NCBI GenBank assembly: GCA_023439835.1
Contig: JAEXUW010000020.1
Span: 220,043-284,042, forward strand
Length of the DNA stretch: 64,000 bases
Reading direction: 5' to 3'
Origin: Bacillota bacterium
GTDB lineage: Bacteria > Bacillota > Clostridia > Oscillospirales > Ruminococcaceae
In this document: one piece after another, positions 1-8,486 of the stretch
Layout of the letters: each line of letters begins with the position of its first letter
How positions within the stretch are numbered: position 1 is the stretch's first letter
Notes under the pieces: generated by a model
Seen by the model: the letters and a program-made list of their open reading frames with translations, nothing else
The model's database searches: none
What the model was told of the DNA's origin: nothing
Translations under genes and position numbers: made by a program

Positions 1-369
1 TCGGGTATTTCTTCTGATAATCGTGATATTACTTCAGCAGCGGAGCAGGGCGACCATCACGCAAAGCTTGCAGCTGAAATTCTTCGCTATCAGATAAAAA
101 AATACATCGGCGCATACACCGCTGTAATGAACGGTCTTGACGCTGTTATTTTTACAGGTGGAATCGGTGAGAATGCTGCTGATTTGAGAGAAACTGTATG
201 CCGTGACATGGATTTCTTTGGTATCAAAATTGATGAGAAGCTTAATAAGGAAATGAACGGCAAGCTTTGCAACCTCACAGCTGAGGGTGCAAGAGTCCAG
301 ACGTGGATATTGCCGACTAATGAGGAGCTTTTGATTGCTCGCGATACTCTTGAGCTTATTTCAAAATAA
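1..369 (+). CDS. ackA: Acetate kinase, C-terminal part (5' truncated by window edge)
   Basis: This is the last 122 codons of acetate kinase, the cytoplasmic enzyme that makes ATP and acetate from acetyl phosphate at the end of mixed-acid fermentation. The frame is open from base 1, so the gene begins outside the window. The fragment carries the FTGGIGEN signature of the acetate kinase ASKHA fold at about codons 51-58, followed by the usual C-terminal pattern ending in LLIARDTLEL. A terminator follows directly. No pta is visible because it would lie upstream. Identification from the signature is secure. Confidence 0.93.
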   Translation, partial: SGISSDNRDITSAAEQGDHHAKLAAEILRYQIKKYIGAYTAVMNGLDAVIFTGGIGENAADLRETVCRDMDFFGIKIDEKLNKEMNGKLCNLTAEGARVQTWILPTNEELLIARDTLELISK

Positions 370-386
370 TCTTTAAAGAATATAAT

Positions 387-420
387 GCCCATTACGAATT
401 CGTGGTGGGCTTTATTTTTT
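387..420 (+). terminator. Rho-independent terminator of ackA
   Basis: The arms GCCCA and TGGGC (387-391 and 406-410) close over an inner palindrome ACGAATTCGT, and the tract TTTATTTTTT follows. It lies 17 bases after the ackA stop and before the sbcD promoter, so it separates the two units. Confidence 0.85.
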
Positions 421-451
421 CAAACATTTTATCAAATTTTATATATTTAGG

Positions 452-480
452 TTGAAATACCCAGTTTTAAATGATATACT
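452..480 (+). promoter_or_regulatory. Sigma-A type promoter of sbcDC
   Basis: TTGAAA at 452-457 and TATACT at 475-480 are separated by 17 bases. The promoter sits 37 bases before the sbcD start and just after the ackA terminator. No LexA-type box is seen here. Confidence 0.7.
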
Positions 481-516
481 ATTGAAAATGAGTTTTGTTA
501 TATAAGAGAGGGTTTA

Positions 517-1647
517 ATGAAGTTAACACATTTATCAGATTTGCATTTAGGAAAGCATGTAAATGGTTTTTCAATGCTTGAGGATCAAAAATATATCATT
601 ATAAAGATTTTGAATATCATTGACGATGAAAAGCCAAGCGGTGTAATTATTGCAGGAGATATTTATGACAAAAGCATTCCGCCGACCGAGGCTGTACTGT
701 TGTTTGATAATTTTCTGTTTGAGCTTTCAAAGCGAAATATGAAGGTTTTTATCATCGGTGGAAATCATGATTCTTCAGAGAGGCTTTCGTTTGCGTCTAG
801 ACTGATAAGCAACAGCGGAATTTACATTTCTCCTGTCTATAACGGAAATGCAATAACGGTAAAGCTTGAAGATGAGTATGGTGAGCTGGAGGTTTTCTTG
901 CTACCGTTTATTAAGCCGACTATAATAAAGTCTGTTTTTCAAGATGAAGGAATCAACACATATACAGACGCGGTGAGGATTGCGATAGAGCATATGAGCA
1001 TCAATCCGCAAAGCAGGAATATTATTGTCACACACCAGTTTGTAACAGGCTCTGAAACCTGCGAATCTGAAGAAATTTCGATTGGGGGCACTGATAATGT
1101 TGACTGCTCGGTGTTTGAACCTTTTGACTACGTTGCACTCGGGCATCTTCATGGGCCACAGTCTGTAAAACGAAATGCAGTAAGATACTGCGGAACGCCA
1201 TTAAAATATTCTTTTTCGGAGGTTCATCATAACAAGTCAGTTACTGTTATTGAGCTAAAAGAGAAAGGCAATATTAAAATTAATGCGGTTTCGTTGACAC
1301 CAAAAAGGGATTTGGTTGAAATCAAGGGCAGGTACAATGAGCTTGCGCTCAAGGAGTATTATAGTAAGCTTAATACCGATGATTATTATCACATTACGCT
1401 TACTGATGAAGAGGACATACCCTTTGCTATCGGAAGGCTAAGGGCGATTTATCCAAACATTATGAAGCTTGATTATGACAATAAACGCACACGCTCTGAT
1501 TCTGTGCTTGCTATTGAAAAAAATATTGAGCAGAAAACTCCGGACGAATTATTTTATCAGTTTTATGAAGCTCAAAACGGCAGTACTGTTTCTGAGCAAC
1601 AGAAAAGTTATATCGGTGAATTGATAAAAAGCATTTGGGAGGTATAA
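517..1647 (+). CDS. sbcD: Exonuclease SbcD (Mre11-type nuclease subunit)
   Basis: SbcD is the metal-dependent nuclease subunit of the SbcCD complex, which opens hairpins and processes DNA ends at stalled forks. The 376-residue product has the calcineurin-like phosphoesterase motifs in order: SDLHLGK near residue 7, GDIYD near 48, GNHDS near 82, and GHLHGPQ near 210. These supply the manganese ligands and the catalytic histidine. The length is normal for the family. The ATG at 517 has GAGAGG upstream at a fitting distance. The stop directly abuts the sbcC start at 1648, so the two are translated together. Family identification is firm. Confidence 0.95.
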   Translation: MKLTHLSDLHLGKHVNGFSMLEDQKYIIIKILNIIDDEKPSGVIIAGDIYDKSIPPTEAVLLFDNFLFELSKRNMKVFIIGGNHDSSERLSFASRLISNSGIYISPVYNGNAITVKLEDEYGELEVFLLPFIKPTIIKSVFQDEGINTYTDAVRIAIEHMSINPQSRNIIVTHQFVTGSETCESEEISIGGTDNVDCSVFEPFDYVALGHLHGPQSVKRNAVRYCGTPLKYSFSEVHHNKSVTVIELKEKGNIKINAVSLTPKRDLVEIKGRYNELALKEYYSKLNTDDYYHITLTDEEDIPFAIGRLRAIYPNIMKLDYDNKRTRSDSVLAIEKNIEQKTPDELFYQFYEAQNGSTVSEQQKSYIGELIKSIWEV

Positions 1648-4410
1648 ATGAGACCGGTTAAGCTAACCATGACTGCTTTTGGCCCTTATTCAGGAAAGAC
1701 TGTAATTGATATGAGCAAGCTTGGAACAAAAGGACTGTATCTTATTACAGGCGATACAGGCGCCGGAAAAACAACGATTTTTGATGCGATAACCTATGCA
1801 CTTTATGGGCAGGCGAGCGGTGAAAACAGAGAAACCTCAATGCTAAGAAGCAAGTATGCAGATAAGGAAACCGAAACTTCAGTCGAGTTGATATTTGTAT
1901 ATTCAGGGATGGAGTATTCAGTTTTAAGGTCCCCCGAGCAAGAGTATACTTCAAGTCGGGGAACTTTAAGAAAGAAGTCCGCCGATGCCACGCTTGTGTA
2001 TCCTGACGGAAGAGTAATAAACGGCCACAAAATCGTTAATGAAGAAATTAAAAATATTTTGGGAATTGACAGAAATCAGTTTTGTCAGATTGCGATGATT
2101 GCTCAGGGCGCATTTTTACAGCTACTTTTCTCTTCAACTGAAGACAGAAAGAAAATATTCAGGCAGATTTTTAATACTGAGCCTTATGACAAGCTTCAAA
2201 GAGTGCTTAAAGAGGAAGCTTCAAAGCTGTTTCATGAATTCGACGCTCAGAAAAAAAGCATCAGTCAGTATATTCAAGGAATAGTTTGTCGGACGGACAG
2301 TGTACTTTCTCTTGAACTTGAGGATGCAAAGTCGGGGAAAGCAACGGTTGATGAAACCTTAGCTGTACTCAATCGAATAATCGAAGAGGATGAAAAGGAA
2401 CAAAAGCAACTTGATGAAACCCTTCAATATACTGAAAAAGCATTAGGCGAAGTAACAAATTCACTTAATCGGGCTTTTGATTTAGAAAAAATCAAAATAT
2501 CGCTTGAGAACGAAAAAAAGCAGTACATAGAGAAGCTTGCACTTTTTGATCAAAGCTCTGCTTTGCTTAATGAAAATAAGCAAAATGAAATTAAGATTAC
2601 TGAGGCCTCAGATATTATTGCCACATTAAAGAGCAAGCTTTCACAATATGACGAATATGAAGAGAAGAAAATTATTCTTGCTGAAAAAAGAAATGAATAT
2701 TCTGAAATTCAAAAGATAATTCTCCTAAAAAAGTCTGAGCATGAAAAGCTTAAGGGTAAATTTGACAGAATGAAATCAGAGCTTGAGCTCCTTTTGAATG
2801 CAGGAACTCAAAGAGAAATTTTAAACAGTAAAAAGGAAAAGCTTGATGCCACAAGCGAAAGAATGAAGAGGCTAGCAAGTGAATATAACGAGTATTGTGT
2901 TGCTTCAAAAAAACTGTTAATAGAAGAGCAACAGTACAAAAAGCTTTCAGCTGACTTCAACGAGGCTCAGAACGATTATCAAAAAAAATATCAAGCGTTT
3001 CTTGACGAACAGGCTGGAATTCTTGCTAGAGAGCTTAAGGACGGTCAGAAATGCCCTGTTTGTGGCTCTGAATCTCATCCGCATCCCGCAAGCATTTCAA
3101 TGAATGCACCGAGTGAAGCTGAGTTGAAAATTCTGAAAGCCAAATATGACAAATTACAAGCGGACGCTTCTACCTCCAGCTTATCCTGCGGTGAGCTTCG
3201 TGGAAGTACAAACGCAATAAAGACCGAGCTTGAAAAGCATATCCTCGATTTGTTTGGTGAGTGTGATTTGGCGGATTTTAAGAATTATATTATTATAAAG
3301 ATTTCTGAAATTGGCGCTGAAATAAAAGATGTCGTTTCTAAAATTGAAGTTGAGGATAAAAATATCTTTAGGAAAAAGCAAATTGAAAGTCAGCTGACGC
3401 AAGGCGAGAATGAACTCAAAGAGAAAGAAACGCTAGTTCTTGAGCTTGAAAAAAAGAAGGTTTCACTAGAAAGCGATATCACAAACATTCAACAGGCGAT
3501 AAGTGAGCTTGAGAAAAAGCTGGATTTTGACAGCAGAGAAAAGGCGCTGATGAATATTAAATCGCTTGAGGCTAAGCGAAATTTTCAAAAAGCTGAGCTT
3601 GAAAAGGCACAAAAGGCATATGATGATTTAAAATCTGCAGTTTCTTTATCTGATGGGAAGATTAAGCTTCTTTCAGAGCAGATAAAGAATTCGCAGGAAA
3701 TTGATATTTCCGTCGAAACAGCAAAGCGCGACAAGCTTTCGGGGGAACGAAATTATCTTCATGAACAGAAAACCAATACAGCTTCAAGAATAATAATTAA
3801 CAAAGGTGCCTTATCTAATATAACTTCTCAGAATAGTAAGGCGGGCGAGATTGAAAAGCGTTTTATCTGGATGTCATCTCTTTCAGACACAGCGAATGGC
3901 ACAATCAAGCAAAAGGAAAAAATCATGCTTGAAACATTCGTTCAGATGACTTATTTTGATCGCATTATTTCGAGGGCAAATTTAAGATTTATGGTTATGT
4001 CGGGCGGTCAATATGAGCTTATCAGGCGGATGGATTTTGAAAATCTAAAAGGGCAGAAGGGCCTTGAGCTTGATGTTATTGACCATTATAACGGAACACA
4101 AAGAAACGTAAAAACGCTTTCAGGGGGCGAGTCCTTTATTGCGTCTTTGTCGCTAGCGCTTGGTCTTTCTGATGAAATTCAGTCATCGACGGGCGGAATA
4201 AAGCTAGACACAATGTTTGTTGACGAGGGATTCGGCTCACTTGACGAGGAGGCTCTTTCACAGGCGATAAATGCATTATCCGGCTTGAGTGAGGGCAATA
4301 GGCTTGTAGGGATTATTTCTCATGTTTCTGAACTGAAGCAGAGAATCGACAGGCAGATAGTTGTCACAAAGGACAAAACAGGCGGAAGCATCGTTAAAAT
4401 TGTTTGCTGA
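1648..4410 (+). CDS. sbcC: Exonuclease SbcC (Rad50-type ATPase subunit)
   Basis: SbcC is the SMC-like ATPase partner of SbcD. The 920-residue chain has an N-terminal Walker A (GDTGAGKTT, about residues 35-43), two long charged coiled-coil arms, and a central zinc hook CPVC at residues 469-472 where two SbcC molecules meet. The C-terminal lobe has the ABC signature LSGGES and the Walker B region MFVDEGFGSLDEE. All expected parts are present. The start follows the sbcD stop with no gap and GGGAGG just upstream (1636-1641). No frameshift or missing motif was seen. Confidence 0.95.
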   Translation: MRPVKLTMTAFGPYSGKTVIDMSKLGTKGLYLITGDTGAGKTTIFDAITYALYGQASGENRETSMLRSKYADKETETSVELIFVYSGMEYSVLRSPEQEYTSSRGTLRKKSADATLVYPDGRVINGHKIVNEEIKNILGIDRNQFCQIAMIAQGAFLQLLFSSTEDRKKIFRQIFNTEPYDKLQRVLKEEASKLFHEFDAQKKSISQYIQGIVCRTDSVLSLELEDAKSGKATVDETLAVLNRIIEEDEKEQKQLDETLQYTEKALGEVTNSLNRAFDLEKIKISLENEKKQYIEKLALFDQSSALLNENKQNEIKITEASDIIATLKSKLSQYDEYEEKKIILAEKRNEYSEIQKIILLKKSEHEKLKGKFDRMKSELELLLNAGTQREILNSKKEKLDATSERMKRLASEYNEYCVASKKLLIEEQQYKKLSADFNEAQNDYQKKYQAFLDEQAGILARELKDGQKCPVCGSESHPHPASISMNAPSEAELKILKAKYDKLQADASTSSLSCGELRGSTNAIKTELEKHILDLFGECDLADFKNYIIIKISEIGAEIKDVVSKIEVEDKNIFRKKQIESQLTQGENELKEKETLVLELEKKKVSLESDITNIQQAISELEKKLDFDSREKALMNIKSLEAKRNFQKAELEKAQKAYDDLKSAVSLSDGKIKLLSEQIKNSQEIDISVETAKRDKLSGERNYLHEQKTNTASRIIINKGALSNITSQNSKAGEIEKRFIWMSSLSDTANGTIKQKEKIMLETFVQMTYFDRIISRANLRFMVMSGGQYELIRRMDFENLKGQKGLELDVIDHYNGTQRNVKTLSGGESFIASLSLALGLSDEIQSSTGGIKLDTMFVDEGFGSLDEEALSQAINALSGLSEGNRLVGIISHVSELKQRIDRQIVVTKDKTGGSIVKIVC

Positions 4411-4420
4411 TGAGAAGCTT

Positions 4421-5641
4421 TTACGATCTTTCCATGAAATTCATGGGGGAGAGGTTTGAGTAAATATCATTTTTGAGCGATAAAGGTGAGATTATGTTGC
4501 GCCCGTATTTGCTTTTTAGATAATCAGAAACCTCCTCAAGTTTTTCGATTTTTCTTATTTTTTCAGAATCTTCAAAAAGGTTAAGCTGACCGCAGTTTAA
4601 AGATGGGCTGAGGTTTATTGCGCGCACGCCAAGAGCACGCACGTTCTTTTCCCATTTGAAATTTTCAGAAAAAAGCCCGAATGCCGCTTTTGAAAGCTGA
4701 ATTGAGGTTCTTGACGGTGAGCAGAGTGTGCACTGAAATTCCTTATACAATAAATCCTCCGTTTTGACTGATACCACAACTCCGCCGGCGGAAAGGTTGT
4801 AGCTTCTCAGCCGTTGTGCCACCTTTTGTGAAAGCTTCAGAAGAACAGTCCAGACTTGACAGCAGTTTGTGAGGTCTGCCGTACAGGTTGTGCTGTTGCC
4901 GACAGATTTGATTTCTCTTCGGTAATTCTGATGGGTTACCGGCGAATCATCAAGCCCGTTCGCAAACCGCCACAGCTGAATTCCGCATACGCCGAATAGT
5001 CTTGAAAGAAAATCAGGTGAAGTTTCTGCAAGTTCGCCGATTGTGTTTATTTGATATTTTTTAAGTCGAGAGCTTGTTGCCCGACCAACCCCTAAAAGGT
5101 CTGAGCAGGGGAGCCCCCATATTTTTTCCTTAAAGCCCTCATATGGAATAATTGTTATAGCGTCAGGTTTTTTCATATCGCTTCCAAGCTTTGCGAAAAT
5201 TTTATTAAAGCTTACGCCCACTGAAATCCTAAGCCCAAGCTCTGATTTCACTGTTTCTTTAATGGTGTATGCAATATTCTCACCTTTGCCGAAAAGCCGT
5301 TCAGAGCCTGTGACATCAAGCCAGCACTCATCGATCCCGAATGGTTCAATCAAATCGGTGTATCTCGTATAAATTTCATAGGTTTTCTTTGAAAACTCCT
5401 CGTAAAGCGAATGGCGGGGAGAGACGATGACAAGGGCGGGACATTTTTGTTTTGCTTGCCAGATAGCTTCTCCCGTTGAAACACCGGTTGCTTTTGCAAG
5501 ATCATTTTTAGCGAGTACGATTCCGCGACGCTCTTCAATATTCCCGCATACTGCGACGGGAACATTCATGAGCTCGGGATTTAAAAGGCACTCAACAGAC
5601 GCATAAAAATTATTCAGATCACAATGAAGAATAGTTCTCAT
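4421..5641 (-). CDS. dinB: Y-family DNA polymerase IV, SOS-inducible
   Basis: This is an error-prone translesion polymerase that bypasses damaged template bases. The 406-residue protein begins MRTILHCDLNNFYASVE, with the first catalytic aspartate, and has the second acidic cluster in the GIDECWLDVTGS segment. The little-finger domain follows, and near the C-terminus QLNLF matches the beta-clamp binding pentapeptide (QLxLF). An in-frame ATG at 5692 also exists, but 5641 has GAGGT at the right distance and the family N-terminus starts there; the longer version would overlap the LexA box at 5653. It converges with sbcC with only 10 bases between the stops. Regulation by LexA is very likely (see the two boxes upstream). 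Confidence 0.93.
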   Translation of the reverse strand: MRTILHCDLNNFYASVECLLNPELMNVPVAVCGNIEERRGIVLAKNDLAKATGVSTGEAIWQAKQKCPALVIVSPRHSLYEEFSKKTYEIYTRYTDLIEPFGIDECWLDVTGSERLFGKGENIAYTIKETVKSELGLRISVGVSFNKIFAKLGSDMKKPDAITIIPYEGFKEKIWGLPCSDLLGVGRATSSRLKKYQINTIGELAETSPDFLSRLFGVCGIQLWRFANGLDDSPVTHQNYRREIKSVGNSTTCTADLTNCCQVWTVLLKLSQKVAQRLRSYNLSAGGVVVSVKTEDLLYKEFQCTLCSPSRTSIQLSKAAFGLFSENFKWEKNVRALGVRAINLSPSLNCGQLNLFEDSEKIRKIEKLEEVSDYLKSKYGRNIISPLSLKNDIYSNLSPMNFMERS

Positions 5642-5652
5642 CTTATTTACCT

Positions 5653-5666
5653 CGAACAAATGTTCT
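5653..5666 (-). promoter_or_regulatory. LexA (SOS) box 1, overlapping the dinB transcription start
   Basis: CGAACAAATGTTCT on the plus strand fits the Gram-positive LexA/DinR consensus CGAACRNRYGTTYC at 13 of 14 positions. It lies directly downstream of the dinB -10 hexamer, where bound LexA would block initiation. Confidence 0.88.
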
Positions 5667-5676
5667 ATTTTATAAA

Positions 5677-5705
5677 AGTATATCACATTCAAATAGAGAT
5701 GTAAA
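5677..5705 (-). promoter_or_regulatory. Sigma-A promoter of dinB
   Basis: Read on the minus strand, TTTACA (5705-5700) and TATACT (5682-5677) are 17 bases apart. The promoter lies between two LexA-type boxes. Confidence 0.8.
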
Positions 5706-5715
5706 TACCTTACAA

Positions 5716-5727
5716 GAACAAATGTTT
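5716..5727 (-). promoter_or_regulatory. LexA (SOS) box 2, upstream of the dinB -35
   Basis: GAACAAATGTTT repeats the core of box 1 with one half-site change. It is about 63 bases from box 1 on the far side of the -35, and 48 bases before the divergent helix-hairpin-helix gene, so it could act on either gene. Confidence 0.65.
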
Positions 5728-5775
5728 ATTAATTTTTGATTAATAAGTCTAAGAAGTGATGAAGGCTGTGACAGA

Positions 5776-6798
5776 ATGAAGAAGGAAGAAAAAAAGCTTG
5801 TTTTCGTGTTAGCGGTATTTTTTATCAGCGCCGTTGCAATACTTTTAATACGAAACAATTATAATACTGATGATGAAACTGCGGTTGTGTATTATACAAA
5901 CACAGCTGTGCTTTCTCAAGATGAAAAGAGCTATACTGATACGGAAGTATCGTCTGTGAGTGTTATTTTCCCTGTTGATATCAATAATGTAACAAAAGAG
6001 CAACTTATGTATATTGACGGAGTGGGCGAAAAAACAGCCACATCAATAATAAGCTATCGCATTGAAAACGGTGGCTTTGTTTTAATGGAGCAACTTCTCG
6101 AAATCGACGGAATTGGGCAAAAAACATATGAAAAGCTCTTAAATTATCTTTATGTTTCGATAGATAGCACAGTCACTTCACAGTCAATCACCCAAAGCAC
6201 AGTCAAGCCAGAAACCACAGCTTTCCCAACACAAACCACAGTGCCGTTGACAAGCGAAACAACGACAGTTACTGTAACGACAACTCTGTCAACAACATCG
6301 GCAATCAGTTATCCAATTGACATAAATTTTGCAACAAAGGAAGAGCTGATGACACTGAAGGGGATAGGTGAATCTAAGGCGGAAAGTATAATCAGATATC
6401 GTGAAGAGGTAAGCTATTTTTATTCTATATATGAAATAACAAATGTCAGCGGAATTGGTGATGCAACCTTTGAAAATATAAGAAATTACATATATGTTGA
6501 CACATGGCTACTTCCGCAAAGAATAACAACATCAGAGATGACAACAACCAAACCACCTCAAACAAGTGTAACTACTACAATTACAACCACAGCGACGACA
6601 CCGTATTATGTCAATATCAACACCGCGTCAAAGGAAGAGCTTATGAACTATCTTTTGTTGACGGAAGATGAGGCTGACGCAGTAATATTTCATCGTTCTC
6701 AACCCGGATGCTTGTTTGTTGATTCGCTTGAGCTTTTAATGTTTATAAGCGACAGTAAGTATAATAAGATATGTGACCGCGTGATTTTGCAAGGTTAA
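5776..6798 (+). CDS. Membrane-anchored protein with three ComEA-type helix-hairpin-helix repeats
   Basis: The 340-residue protein has a short charged N-terminus, a membrane anchor at about residues 6-26, and three copies of a ComEA-like HHH module. Each copy opens with a (V/I)(D/N)IN.AxKEEL motif, near residues 71, 182 and 276. Copies 1 and 2 keep the IxGIG hairpins; copy 3 has lost them (NYLLLTEDEAD) and is probably degenerate. The linkers are almost pure Thr/Ser/Pro, as in extracellular proteins of ruminococci. ComEA binds DNA outside the cell during uptake, so a surface DNA-binding role is inferred. It is transcribed away from dinB; the ATG at 5776 has only a weak GAAGG upstream. Function beyond DNA binding is unknown. 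Confidence 0.75.
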   Translation: MKKEEKKLVFVLAVFFISAVAILLIRNNYNTDDETAVVYYTNTAVLSQDEKSYTDTEVSSVSVIFPVDINNVTKEQLMYIDGVGEKTATSIISYRIENGGFVLMEQLLEIDGIGQKTYEKLLNYLYVSIDSTVTSQSITQSTVKPETTAFPTQTTVPLTSETTTVTVTTTLSTTSAISYPIDINFATKEELMTLKGIGESKAESIIRYREEVSYFYSIYEITNVSGIGDATFENIRNYIYVDTWLLPQRITTSEMTTTKPPQTSVTTTITTTATTPYYVNINTASKEELMNYLLLTEDEADAVIFHRSQPGCLFVDSLELLMFISDSKYNKICDRVILQG

Positions 6799-6819
6799 AT
6801 TATAAAATAAAAACAAAAA

Positions 6820-6848
6820 CTCCGTGTGAAAATCACTTTCACACGGAG
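6820..6848 (-). terminator. Terminator between convergent genes, mainly for the phosphofructokinase unit
   Basis: CTCCGTGTGAAA pairs with TTTCACACGGAG around a 5-base loop, a 12-bp stem. On the minus strand a T-rich run (TTTTTGTTTTTA) follows; the plus-strand side is less T-rich. Confidence 0.85.
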
Positions 6849-6864
6849 AACTATTTTCAAAATA

Positions 6865-7773
6865 TTAAATATACTCAAGCTCACCCATAAGGCGATAAAC
6901 CTCATCCTGTGTGGCAAGCTCATCTGAAAAAGCACTGGCGCTTCCGGCGGCAATACCGGTTTTAAAAGCATACTGATAGTCGCATTTTTCAAGATAACCC
7001 GCAAGAAATCCCGCAACCATAGAGTCACCTGCACCGACTGAGCTAACAAGCTTTCCCTTTGGTGCCGGCGAAGCGTAAACATTACCGTCAGCGCAAACAA
7101 GCACAGCACCCTTTTCGCCCATAGATACGAGAATGTTTTGAACGCCTACATCACGAAATTTTTTAGCGCACATAACCGCTTCACGAGAATTAGTAACAGG
7201 CGAACCAAAAATCTCCCCAAGCTCGATATTATTTGGCTTAATTAAGAACGGTTTATATTTAATTGTGTTAAGAAGAAAGGTCTTTTCAGAGTCGACAATA
7301 AAATTTACTCCACTAGAATTATATCTTTCGATGATCATTTCGTATATCTTGTCATTAACCCCCTTTGGGGCGCTTCCCGAAATAATCAGATAATCGCCTC
7401 TTTGAAGCACGTCAAGAGATTTAATAAGGCGCTCAATATCAAGCTTGGTGACCTCAGGCCCGCAAGCATTAATCTGAGTTTCATCAGATGAGGTTAGGTT
7501 GACGTTAATTCTGGATACACCTTTTTCGAGTTTGACAAAATTTGTTCTGCATTTCGTTCCGACAAGACGTTGTATTTCATCGCCTGTAAAACCGCCGATA
7601 AATCCCAGTGCAATACTGTCAATACCGAGATTTTTCAGTACAATAGAAACATTTATTCCTTTTCCGCCGGGCATAAGCTTTTCCTTCATGCTTCGGTTAA
7701 TTTTCCCCGGCTTAAGTTCATCAACCATCATGATATAGTCAAGCGAAGGATTTAGCGTAAGTGTGTAAATCAT
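6865..7773 (-). CDS. fruK: 1-phosphofructokinase (PfkB/LacC-type sugar phosphate kinase)
   Basis: The 302-residue product is a ribokinase-fold kinase of the FruK/LacC subgroup, which phosphorylates fructose 1-phosphate (or tagatose 6-phosphate) to the bisphosphate for glycolysis. It opens with the subgroup pattern TLTLNPSLDYIM, has PGGKGINVS near residue 35, and ends with SVGAGDSMVAGF, whose aspartate (about residue 250) is the catalytic base. The length is normal. The ATG has GGAGAAT upstream. No PTS transporter or repressor is adjacent, so the exact substrate is not fixed by context. It follows the HD gene with 21 bases between them, which suggests one transcript. Confidence 0.85.
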   Translation of the reverse strand: MIYTLTLNPSLDYIMMVDELKPGKINRSMKEKLMPGGKGINVSIVLKNLGIDSIALGFIGGFTGDEIQRLVGTKCRTNFVKLEKGVSRINVNLTSSDETQINACGPEVTKLDIERLIKSLDVLQRGDYLIISGSAPKGVNDKIYEMIIERYNSSGVNFIVDSEKTFLLNTIKYKPFLIKPNNIELGEIFGSPVTNSREAVMCAKKFRDVGVQNILVSMGEKGAVLVCADGNVYASPAPKGKLVSSVGAGDSMVAGFLAGYLEKCDYQYAFKTGIAAGSASAFSDELATQDEVYRLMGELEYI

Positions 7774-7794
7774 TTGTCATTCTCCTGTCAGAGC

Positions 7795-8313
7795 TTATTG
7801 ATAATTGTTAGGTTTTCCCATTAGCTTCCCATAAGCGAAAAGACTTGATTCTGCAACAGCGCAATACTTGTCAACTGCGGTTACTACATAAGATTCCTTG
7901 TGTTTTGGAAGAGAAACGGTAAGTGGCCACATATGATTGATAATTATATCCGCTTCGACATCAGAAATTTCAAAGTGCTTTTTTGCATTTCTGAGCGCAA
8001 CATATGGATGGGTAAAACCATGTGGCGCCTCATCCTTTTTTCTTGTGCGTTCTCTCCATTCATACAAATAAAAATCATGAAGAAAAGCGCCTCTAGCCGC
8101 CGACTTATAGTCCAACCCTAACTTTTTGCATATGAGATAGCTGTAATAAGCAACATTCAAACTATGCTGAAAACAGCTTGTATGGTAGTGATGCCTGAAT
8201 CTTTTCATTTTTAATACTTCACAATGCTCTGAAAGATCTTTGATTATGGAATAAAATTCCTTAGTCTTGCTGTCATTACCAATGATATATTTTGAGCCTA
8301 ACGCCTTTATCAT
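7795..8313 (-). CDS. HD-domain phosphohydrolase of unknown substrate
   Basis: This is a 172-residue cytoplasmic protein with the metal-binding pattern of HD phosphohydrolases: H in FQHSLNVA, the HD pair in GAFLHDF, H in IINHMWPL and D in TAVDKYCAV. Small stand-alone HD proteins of this type occur across Clostridia, and some act on nucleotides or phosphorylated metabolites. The start ATG has AGAGG eight bases upstream. It is the first gene of a two-gene unit with the phosphofructokinase. The sequence does not indicate the substrate. Confidence 0.75.
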   Translation of the reverse strand: MIKALGSKYIIGNDSKTKEFYSIIKDLSEHCEVLKMKRFRHHYHTSCFQHSLNVAYYSYLICKKLGLDYKSAARGAFLHDFYLYEWRERTRKKDEAPHGFTHPYVALRNAKKHFEISDVEADIIINHMWPLTVSLPKHKESYVVTAVDKYCAVAESSLFAYGKLMGKPNNYQ

Positions 8314-8439
8314 ATATAAACCTCTGAAAATTGTTTTTATAATATTATATGCTGGATTTTCAAAAAAATCCTTAAGATAATAATATCATATTATTTCTTT
8401 GATGACAATAGAAAATAGATGTACTTTGTAAAATTCTAA
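8314..8439. promoter_or_regulatory. Intergenic region with a probable -10 for the HD-kinase unit
   Basis: On the minus strand TATAAT lies about 36 bases before the HD gene. No convincing -35 hexamer is seen 16-18 bases further up. A small inverted repeat (GGATTTT/AAAATCC, about 8353-8370) is also present. The rest of the stretch is AT-rich without a gene. Confidence 0.4.
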
Positions 8440-8483
8440 TAAAAAAATAAATCCCCTGAAAGCTAATACTCTCAGGGGATTTA
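8440..8483 (-). terminator. Terminator of the GGGtGRT unit
   Basis: On the minus strand the arms AAATCCCCTGA and TCAGGGGATTT form an 11-bp stem followed by ATTTTTTTATT. It begins four bases after the stop codon of the GGGtGRT gene. Confidence 0.9.
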
Positions 8484-8486
8484 ATT

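Noticed and set aside
5692..5692. Upstream in-frame ATG for dinB
   Set aside because: It lies upstream of the LexA box and -10 region and has no ribosome binding site; the conserved N-terminus starts at 5641.
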